A stretch of DNA of 6,352 bases from Bacteriovoracaceae bacterium (GTDB taxonomy: Bacteria; Bdellovibrionota; Bacteriovoracia; Bacteriovoracales; Bacteriovoracaceae), in the NCBI GenBank assembly GCA_007116425.1, contig SKIL01000174.1, positions 1-6,352 on the forward strand, given 5' to 3'. The notes under the pieces were generated by a model, which was given only the letters and a program-made list of their open reading frames with translations, was not told the origin of the DNA and did not search any database. A program made the position numbers and the translations under genes. Below are positions 1 to 4,968 of this stretch, piece after piece. The first letter of the stretch is position 1. Every line of letters starts with the position of its first letter.

Positions 1-672
1 ATTGTAATGGATTTTGGGTGTGGTAACGGACATCTCTTAAGTGTGCTCAGAAAATACTTTCCGGAGATTAAACTTGTTGGCCTTGAATTCACTCCAGAGC
101 TTCTCGAAATTGCGCAAAAAAGAAAGCTAGAAAATACGTCATTATATCTAGGAGATATCCGTCAAAAACTTCCTTTCGAAGATAAGGCACATATTATTAT
201 TACAGAAAGAGTTATCATTAATCTCCTTTCTTGGAAGCAGCAAGAATTAGGTCTTCGAAATATCGCTCAACATTTGCAAAAAGATGGTCTCTATTTAATG
301 AGCGAAAGCTTTCGTGAGCCCTGGATAGAGCTAAATCTAGGCCGAAGAGAGATGGGACTAGAAGATATAAAGCAGAGCTCACACAACCGCTACCTTGCAG
401 AAAATGCAATAAATTTTTTAAGAGAGCAATTGCAATTAAATGAAATTGTAGGTCAAACAAAGCAAAATTTTTTGTCTACACACTTCTACATCTCAAGAGT
501 ACTTCATCCTTCAATTCGTACGGAAGGCTCAAAAATAAAAAGTTCGCGTTTCGTTGATTTCTTCAACTCGGCCCTTATTCCGGCCACGGGCAACTTCTCA
601 CCCATTCTTTTCAGGTGCTTTCAAAAGACAAACCCAAATGATAAAACACCGATATTAACACAAGACTTTTAA
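1..672 (+). CDS. Class I SAM-dependent methyltransferase, 5'-truncated by the window edge
   Basis: The visible part (223 residues) opens inside SAM-binding motif I: IVMDFGCGNG is the usual hydrophobic-D-x-G-x-G-x-G strand and glycine loop. It is followed by GLEFTPELLEIA, whose acidic residue (about 29) should contact the ribose of SAM, and by a GD pair near 51-52 with a PF segment, as in the adenine-binding motif II. ITERVIINLLSW and GLYLMSESF fit the later core strands of the Methyltransf_11/25 families. The ATG at 7 is not the start, because it falls in the middle of motif I; the frame is open to base 1 and an N-terminal part is missing. The substrate cannot be read from the sequence; the C-terminal 120 residues lack a motif I recognise. 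The TAA stop overlaps the stop of the converging lipoprotein gene. The fold call is strong, the substrate unknown. Confidence 0.85.
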   Translation: MVMDFGCGNGHLLSVLRKYFPEIKLVGLEFTPELLEIAQKRKLENTSLYLGDIRQKLPFEDKAHIIITERVIINLLSWKQQELGLRNIAQHLQKDGLYLMSESFREPWIELNLGRREMGLEDIKQSSHNRYLAENAINFLREQLQLNEIVGQTKQNFLSTHFYISRVLHPSIRTEGSKIKSSRFVDFFNSALIPATGNFSPILFRCFQKTNPNDKTPILTQDF

Positions 673-1583
673 TACACTTCTCTCCAAACACATCTAAAGC
701 CAGTTGTTCCCAAGGCCGTACTGGGAGAGAAATTCAAAAACATGGTATAAATACCTCCTACAGAACAACTTCTCCATGAACCACCTCTTAGTGCTGCGCC
801 TCCGTTCCCACCAAAGAATTGTCCTAGGCCTTGCTCAGAAGAATAGGAGGGATTACCTGGAAGCAGATCATGCACTTCATCAATATCTCGACATCTCACC
901 TCTGATAAATGCCGCCACCGACGAGGACAACTCGTAGGAGCAGGTGAAAGCTCATCACTTATTTTCCAATCCACCCAATGATAAAGGTTGCCAGAAAAAT
1001 CCCAAATTTGGTCTCCCGTTGAAAGAAATAATGTTCTGCGATGTCGATGCTCACCCTCGCTACCACAAATGCTAGGTCCAGTATTATAAAGACATGAAGG
1101 TTTGGAATGGGGAGCAAAAGATGTATTCGTCCAGCTATCATTATAAAATGAATGTGCAGTCCATCCTCTTGCGATCTCTCCAACTCCTGGTTCCTGGCCC
1201 GACCAGTTTTCTCCAATCGATTCAACATCGCGGGCAATTGTCATCCATTCTGGATTGGAAATGAGATCATACCCAGGGCCTAAGTTTTTACATAAATGCT
1301 TCGCTTCAATTGCAGATACTCTGGCCCAAGCACGCCCCTGTGGTTGAGAGGTAGGAACTCCACTTATATTCCTCGCCTCGTATTTCATCACGCAAAAACT
1401 ATTAGTCCCCAAGTCAGAGTTTCCCGGTACAGGAATATAACCGTAAGGACAGTTTTGAGTTTTTAAATCAGCAGAGGTCATTTTTTTTTTATCTCCATTA
1501 GACTCCGACTTCTCTGTAGGAGAAAAGCATCCTTGATTCAATAAAATCAAAAGCAAAATTAATGTCCAATTTAATAAAGACAT
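669..1583 (-). CDS. FGE-sulfatase (SUMF1-like) domain lipoprotein
   Basis: This is a 304-residue predicted exported lipoprotein. A hydrophobic leader (about 3-15) ends in LNQGC, giving a lipidated Cys19; the -3 Asn is not the best lipobox. A low-complexity polar linker (20-42) precedes a formylglycine-generating-enzyme-like C-lectin fold: YIPVPGN (49-54), FCVMKYEA (63-70), RVSAIEAKHLCKNLG (88-102), LISNPEWMTIARD (107-119), IWDFSGNLYHWVDW (193-206), and the terminal LRGGSW (265-270) and GFRCVW (295-300). These match SUMF1/FGE-sulfatase proteins. Catalytic FGE uses a Cys pair after GGS[YW]; here only Cys273 lies nearby and the second is absent, so formylglycine formation is unlikely. A binding or structural role at the envelope is more plausible (inference). 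Nine further cysteines suggest disulfides. The ATG at 1583 was chosen because TGGAGGGGAG precedes it at good spacing; the longer GTG form (1619) would place that ribosome site inside the gene and an un-signal-like stretch before the leader. Confidence 0.87.
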   Translation of the reverse strand: MSLLNWTLILLLILLNQGCFSPTEKSESNGDKKKMTSADLKTQNCPYGYIPVPGNSDLGTNSFCVMKYEARNISGVPTSQPQGRAWARVSAIEAKHLCKNLGPGYDLISNPEWMTIARDVESIGENWSGQEPGVGEIARGWTAHSFYNDSWTNTSFAPHSKPSCLYNTGPSICGSEGEHRHRRTLFLSTGDQIWDFSGNLYHWVDWKISDELSPAPTSCPRRWRHLSEVRCRDIDEVHDLLPGNPSYSSEQGLGQFFGGNGGAALRGGSWRSCSVGGIYTMFLNFSPSTALGTTGFRCVWREVY

Positions 1584-1590
1584 AGTAACT

Positions 1591-1599
1591 CTCCCCTCC
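1591..1599 (-). promoter_or_regulatory. Shine-Dalgarno site of the FGE-like lipoprotein
   Basis: Read on the minus strand this is GGAGGGGAG, seven bases before the ATG at 1583. It is the strongest ribosome-binding sequence in the window and decides the start of the FGE-like lipoprotein against the upstream in-frame GTG at 1619. Confidence 0.85.
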
Positions 1600-1638
1600 A
1601 CAGTAGTTTCACGGCGCACAAAACATTAGGGTTATTGT

Positions 1639-1644
1639 ATAATA
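1639..1644 (-). promoter_or_regulatory. Candidate -10 element for the FGE-like lipoprotein gene
   Basis: The minus strand reads TATTAT here, five of six matches to the sigma70-type -10 box, and would start a leader of about 50 bases ahead of the ATG at 1583. No recognisable -35 hexamer sits 16-18 bases upstream, only A/T runs, and in DNA this AT-rich a match occurs often by chance. The plus strand also reads a perfect TATAAT at 1638-1643, but nothing close downstream on that strand needs it. Confidence 0.22.
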
Positions 1645-1925
1645 GATGCGAACTTAATTCTAAATTTTTTACATAAAGTATATACTCACAATATTATAAT
1701 AACTTATTGACGAGCGAAGTATTATTTATAAGAAATAGTAACAGGAAACAAAACTTGCCACGGTCTATATCTGTGACATCATAATAATTTTAGATGTTTA
1801 ATATTAGCTCTAGATAATTTAGCTAAACTTACAATTGAACTCAAAAAAAGAGTGTCTGAATTAAAGAATATGAAATACAATAAAATTCAAAACAAAAATT
1901 TTTAAGTACTGAAAATACCAAAAAT

Positions 1926-2636
1926 GTGCCACAAATGCCTCATAAAGAAAAAGAAAGAAATTTAATCTACTCAGGAAGACTTCCTCTCCCCGACTTAAAA
2001 AATATCAAGATTATACAAATTATTGGACCAAGCGGTGCAGGAAAAACCACGTTAATTTCCACCCTAAAAGATAATTATGATCTTTGTGAAGGAAGAGTTC
2101 AAACTCCTATTCGCTATACGACTCGTCAGGTCCGATTTAATGAGCTACATTCTGAAAATAAACATCTTGATCACTCTGAGTTCAAAAATAAAATTGACAC
2201 AGGTGAAATCAATATCTATTGGAATCGTCAACTAACCGAGAACCAAATCGATTTTTTTGGCTTTTCAATTCCTAAAAACATTAATAACCAAATTTTCGTC
2301 CTCTCAGGAAACAACGGTATCACAAAAGGAATAAACATTTCACACCAAGAAATTCGAACCGATAATATTTTAACCATTGGAGTTTTTGCAGATTCTGAAG
2401 TAAGAAGGCAAAGAATTATAGAAAGAAGCCCTGACATTTATAAAAACTTACCAAAGGAATTCTCTAAGCGAGTTCAAGATCCAACCATAATAGTTGATCA
2501 CTGCCATTTTCTTATAAAAAACTCTAGTTGCACAAAATCTGACTTCACGAACACTTTTCTCACAATTATTAAGAGTATTTTAACAGACCAAGAAGTCCCT
2601 CACACTATGGGTCTACATCAAACTGAGGGTGAATAG
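1926..2636 (+). CDS. Guanylate kinase / PhnN-like P-loop kinase
   Basis: This 236-residue cytoplasmic P-loop protein has Walker A GPSGAGKT at 34-41, preceded by a hydrophobic strand IIQII. RYTTR (63-67) followed by NELHSENKH (72-80) corresponds to the substrate-binding TxR...GEENH segment of ribose 1,5-bisphosphokinase (PhnN) and guanylate kinase. YW (98-99) and DFFGFS (109-114) match the W...G..YG stretch, VFADSEVRRQRIIER (153-167) the strand and arginine lid, and LIKN (196-199) the closing NxD/N strand. Length is slightly above PhnN (about 185-200) because of a 26-residue N-terminal lead and a short tail. PhnN makes PRPP from ribose 1,5-bisphosphate; whether this protein uses that sugar, GMP or another phosphate acceptor cannot be told. 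No other C-P lyase gene is present. Start is uncertain: GTG 1926 (used here) or ATG 1935, neither with a ribosome site. The tail overlaps the converging gene by 32 bases. Confidence 0.8.
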   Translation: MPQMPHKEKERNLIYSGRLPLPDLKNIKIIQIIGPSGAGKTTLISTLKDNYDLCEGRVQTPIRYTTRQVRFNELHSENKHLDHSEFKNKIDTGEINIYWNRQLTENQIDFFGFSIPKNINNQIFVLSGNNGITKGINISHQEIRTDNILTIGVFADSEVRRQRIIERSPDIYKNLPKEFSKRVQDPTIIVDHCHFLIKNSSCTKSDFTNTFLTIIKSILTDQEVPHTMGLHQTEGE

Positions 2637-4005
2637 AAAAGACATCATTAGCTCTCTGTAATAATCGTCGAAACTCTCTTCGAGTTGGAAGTCCTTGTCT
2701 TTCAATGCGGTTTAAAATCATATGTGGCACAGTAAGTGCTTGCCCGATCGCCAAATGACTCAAAGGATGATTTTCACGATTCATCAATTCTTGTAACTCT
2801 AACTCAACCGCCAATGCCTGATTAGCTAGATTCTCTTTTGAGCCAAATAGATCGTGTAAAAATAACTTTTTAAGTATTTCATTGGCCTCATAAGATATAA
2901 CGGCCAAAATCATTCTTTGATTCATCCGACTTCCCATCAAGCTATTACGGCGTTCTCTTTGGTTTAAGAGTTCAATCTCTAACGCGTTTATTCTCTCTTC
3001 AACTATATCACTTATATCTCTTAAGGGCGTCAAAAGACTTGGAGATGGTCCATCATCACGATATTTCGATATATCAAGATAAAAATCAAAAACCTCATAA
3101 GACGCCATTGATTTTCGCTCTAAGAGAGTTTTATAAAAATTTAAGTTAGGTTCAGTGAAAAGATCAGGATAAAGAGTATGTGCATTATATGAGTCAATAT
3201 TTATTGATTGCATAGAAAAAAGTTCCTCAACAGAGTCCACTTTAAAAAAACTTGAGAAATACTCATCGGGAAGAGACTGAATTAAAAGACCTATATCTCT
3301 TGCCTGGGTGAAGTCTATATCAATTAAACCTCGCATGTACAAACGCAAGAACTCAGCCCAACCAGCTCCGGCAACATCATGTAGTGATGGACAACGATAA
3401 TCGACATTCAGAGCATCTCTACCAACAGTAAACCACTCAATAGTATTATCGATTCTGACAACCCTGTTTTCATTGGAAGAATTGCCCGGCACAACTAAAA
3501 ATTGACGAGGATGAATATGTGAGTTCGCCGCCACCCATGCAAGCAGGTGATTGATCACGAGATCGGAATGGGCTTGAGAAGAAAGCTCCATATAGGAATT
3601 TCGCTCTAGACCACCAATATTATCAACAAATTTTTGAATTGTTCCTGAATAAATTCTTCCATTTATCGGAAGATTCATTTCAAAAATCGGAGGAGTCGGA
3701 ATTCCGAGTAGTCGATATAAAGAATAGATCGCAAGGGCACCTCTCCTTGAGGAGTCACCAAACTTAAACAACCACTTATTTCCAAACTGATCATCAAGAA
3801 CTAGTTTTAAATTTCGAGTCGGCTGAAATTGAAAATCAGACAATTCAAAAACGAGTTTTTCAAAATTACGCTGTTCTAACGTCAAAACACTCTCATGTAA
3901 TTGTAACATTTCAAGTAGCCTATCATTTACATCAGGCCCACTATGGCAAGAATAAATCCAAGGTGCAAAAAGTAAAAAAACAAAAAAGGACAATTTTTTT
4001 TTCAC
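2605..4005 (-). CDS. Lipoprotein with degenerate PI3K/HipA-like kinase fold
   Basis: This 466-residue predicted lipoprotein starts MKKKLSFFVFLLF and ends its leader with IYSC, so Cys20 should be lipidated. What I can see resembles the PI3K/HipA-related kinase fold: GNKWLFKFG (75-83) with a possible ATP lysine K81, then SLYRLLGIPTPP (95-106) like the helix and loop of that fold. GTIQKFV (121-127) resembles a hinge, AHSDLVINHLLAWVAANSHIHPRQFLV (145-171) the catalytic segment, and RIDN (184-187) the metal-binding Asp. Where active members read DRHxxN, this reads HIHPRQ, so the catalytic Asp and metal Asn appear lost. The helix glutamate is also not evident, suggesting a pseudokinase (inference). 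The C-terminal half is unrecognised and highly helical, with a charged, probably coiled-coil stretch (about 330-410). GTG 4005 was chosen over TTG 4017 because GAGG lies six bases before it. It is divergent from the transporter gene. The lipoprotein call is firm; the kinase fold is tentative. Confidence 0.72.
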   Translation of the reverse strand: MKKKLSFFVFLLFAPWIYSCHSGPDVNDRLLEMLQLHESVLTLEQRNFEKLVFELSDFQFQPTRNLKLVLDDQFGNKWLFKFGDSSRRGALAIYSLYRLLGIPTPPIFEMNLPINGRIYSGTIQKFVDNIGGLERNSYMELSSQAHSDLVINHLLAWVAANSHIHPRQFLVVPGNSSNENRVVRIDNTIEWFTVGRDALNVDYRCPSLHDVAGAGWAEFLRLYMRGLIDIDFTQARDIGLLIQSLPDEYFSSFFKVDSVEELFSMQSINIDSYNAHTLYPDLFTEPNLNFYKTLLERKSMASYEVFDFYLDISKYRDDGPSPSLLTPLRDISDIVEERINALEIELLNQRERRNSLMGSRMNQRMILAVISYEANEILKKLFLHDLFGSKENLANQALAVELELQELMNRENHPLSHLAIGQALTVPHMILNRIERQGLPTRREFRRLLQRANDVFSIHPQFDVDP

Positions 4006-4011
4006 AAACAA

Positions 4012-4015
4012 CCTC
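4012..4015 (-). promoter_or_regulatory. Shine-Dalgarno site deciding the GTG start of the kinase-like lipoprotein
   Basis: The minus strand reads GAGG, then TTGTTT, then GTG at 4005. The six-base spacing is ideal and gives a leader starting MKKK. The alternative TTG at 4017 would include this site in the coding sequence and has no comparable site of its own. Confidence 0.7.
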
Positions 4016-4036
4016 AAAATTGACTTGCAACTCTAA

Positions 4037-4065
4037 ATTTAAAAAGTGAGAATGAAGAGTTCCAA
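4037..4065 (-). promoter_or_regulatory. Candidate sigma70-type promoter of the kinase-like lipoprotein gene
   Basis: On the minus strand TTGGAA (4065-4060) is followed after exactly 17 bases by TTAAAT (4042-4037). Each hexamer matches four of six consensus bases. Transcription would start near 4030, leaving a leader of about 25 bases with the GAGG ribosome site. The location is right, but the match is only moderate for AT-rich DNA. Confidence 0.35.
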
Positions 4066-4090
4066 ACTTGCACAGAAAACTTGCAAAGAA
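4065..4090. repeat. 13-bp tandem direct repeat in the divergent intergenic region
   Basis: Two adjacent copies read AACTTGCACAGAA (4065-4077) and AACTTGCAAAGAA (4078-4090), differing at one base. The core ACTTGCA occurs a third time at 4023-4029. The pair touches the candidate -35 of the leftward gene and lies just ahead of the ribosome site of the rightward gene. It could therefore be a binding site for a shared regulator or merely a slippage duplication. Confidence 0.6.
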
Positions 4091-4092
4091 CC

Positions 4093-4097
4093 AAGGG
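4093..4097 (+). promoter_or_regulatory. Shine-Dalgarno site deciding the TTG start of the EamA transporter
   Basis: AAGGG lies seven bases before the TTG at 4105. The earlier in-frame TTG at 4081 has no purine-rich site ahead of it, and starting at 4105 puts the protein directly into its first membrane helix, as usual for this family. Confidence 0.65.
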
Positions 4098-4104
4098 TAA
4101 CGAA

Positions 4105-4968
4105 TTGCTTCCAATTTTTCTTGCATTACTGGTGTGCATATCAACCTCAATTTCAAGAATTTTTCTTAAAAAAGCCTTTTCAGAAGCTACCCCTGAAACG
4201 GGAATGGCATACACTCTCATTGTCTCTGTGACCACACTCACATTGTCCTCCGCAATTTTAGAAAAATCAAGCAACATAAACCTTACAGGAGTACTCTTCT
4301 TTGGATTTATTGGCTTATTTGCACCTTCTCTTGTTCGTTACTTAACCTATATTGGAGTCGATAAGGTTGGGCCATCTCGCTCTGAACAAATTCGATCTCT
4401 CACTCCTCTTTTTGCCATTCTCTTTGCCATAATTTTCTTAGACGAAAAACTTACTATCGGAGTAATCGTATCAATTAGCCTCATTTTGTCAGGAATTATG
4501 ACACTTATAAAAAACAAAGAACAAAAAAACTGGCATGCTAGAGACTTAATATTTCCTTTCATGGCAGCAGTCTTAGCAGGTGCAGCTGCAAACCTTAGAA
4601 AGTTTGGCTTTGAGTTACTTCCATCCCCGCTTATTGCAGCTTCAGCAACATCAATATCTGCTTTGATTGCCTTTCCACTTTATATGAAAATCCAAGGCAA
4701 GACCGACAAAATTAATCTCGCTGTGGCCACGTGGCCATTACTTATTATTGCAGGCCTTTTAAATAGTATTAGCATTCTTTTAAACCTTTACGCGCTGAAG
4801 TTAGGAAACGTGACCACGGTGGTCACTATACTTGCATCAACTCCCTTATTTGTTATACTTGTGAGTGCAATCTTTTTGAAAAAAGTTGAAATGATTACCA
4901 AAAACTTAATCATTTCGGCCGTTTTGATTTTTACGGGAATTCAAATCCTTATTTTTTATGGAAACTAG
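4105..4968 (+). CDS. EamA/DMT-family transporter
   Basis: This is an inner-membrane protein of about 287 residues, almost entirely hydrophobic with short charged loops, and can be threaded as ten helices in two EamA repeats. The first begins at the start codon (LPIFLALLVCISTS). In the fourth and fifth helices GPSRSEQIRSLTPLFAILFA followed by IIFLDEKLT is the characteristic EamA segment with its conserved Glu. The second repeat has LNLYALKLGNVTTVVTIL, then STPLFVILVSAIFLKKVE, then a last helix. Length and topology match drug/metabolite transporters, which move small metabolites such as amino acids, nucleosides or sugars; direction and substrate cannot be inferred. It starts with TTG at 4105 (an eight-residue longer form from TTG 4081 is possible). 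The TAG stop is followed at once by the ATG of the SelD-like gene, so the two are surely co-transcribed and the transporter may handle that enzyme's substrate or product (inference). Confidence 0.87.
   Translation: MLPIFLALLVCISTSISRIFLKKAFSEATPETGMAYTLIVSVTTLTLSSAILEKSSNINLTGVLFFGFIGLFAPSLVRYLTYIGVDKVGPSRSEQIRSLTPLFAILFAIIFLDEKLTIGVIVSISLILSGIMTLIKNKEQKNWHARDLIFPFMAAVLAGAAANLRKFGFELLPSPLIAASATSISALIAFPLYMKIQGKTDKINLAVATWPLLIIAGLLNSISILLNLYALKLGNVTTVVTILASTPLFVILVSAIFLKKVEMITKNLIISAVLIFTGIQILIFYGN
4724..4737. repeat. Perfect 14-bp palindrome inside the transporter gene
   Basis: TGGCCACGTGGCCA equals its own reverse complement and is conspicuously GC-rich for this AT-rich gene. It encodes part of the Val-Ala-Thr-Trp-Pro stretch. 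It may be chance or a protein or methylase recognition site; nothing else identifies it. Confidence 0.5.
4810..4826. repeat. Perfect 8-bp inverted repeat inside the transporter gene
   Basis: GTGACCAC and GTGGTCAC are perfect inverted arms around a single G. The run encodes Val-Thr-Thr-Val-Val-Thr, so the symmetry may simply come from repeated GTN and ACN codons. No T-run follows, so it is not a terminator. Confidence 0.45.

Larger units (their letters stand above)
1584..1925. other. AT-rich intergenic region, no convincing gene
   Basis: About 340 bases separate the two outward-facing genes and should hold both promoters. Apart from the ribosome site and weak -10 of the leftward gene, I see no clear promoter for the rightward kinase gene. 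TACAAT (1876-1881) and GATAAT (1813-1818) resemble -10 boxes but lack a -35 partner. A plus-strand frame is open from 1777 to 1905 and would read a Lys/Leu/Glu-rich peptide, but it has no ATG or ribosome site. AAAAATTTTT (1895-1904) is a short palindrome without a GC stem, so it is not a normal terminator. No tRNA-like or strong hairpin structure was noticed. Confidence 0.6.

Noticed and set aside
7..9. ATG at 7 as the start of the methyltransferase
   Set aside because: It lies inside SAM motif I and the frame is open to base 1, so the gene begins before the window.
704..937. Plus-strand open frame opposite the FGE-like gene
   Set aside because: It is antisense to the conserved C-terminal FGE motifs and shows no protein-like features of its own.
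959..1237. Second minus-strand frame inside the FGE-like gene
   Set aside because: It is an alternative frame of a gene with clear family motifs, with no ribosome site.
1895..1904. AAAAATTTTT as a terminator
   Set aside because: It is an A/T-only palindrome with no GC stem or loop.
1924..1965. 13-codon frame MCHKCLIKKKKEI overlapping the kinase start
   Set aside because: Very short, no ribosome site and out of frame with the kinase; a CxxC by chance is likely.
4020..4048. Plus-strand promoter with TTGACT at 4020 for the transporter
   Set aside because: No acceptable -10 box occurs 16-18 bases downstream (AAAGTG and neighbours).
4046..4231. Small frame beginning GTG/ATG just upstream of the transporter
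   Set aside because: It runs in a different frame through the first membrane helices of the transporter, lacks a ribosome site, and its peptide shows no family pattern.
4014..4277. Minus-strand frame across the divergent region and the transporter start
   Set aside because: It is antisense to the transporter and would overlap the leader and ribosome site of the kinase-like lipoprotein.
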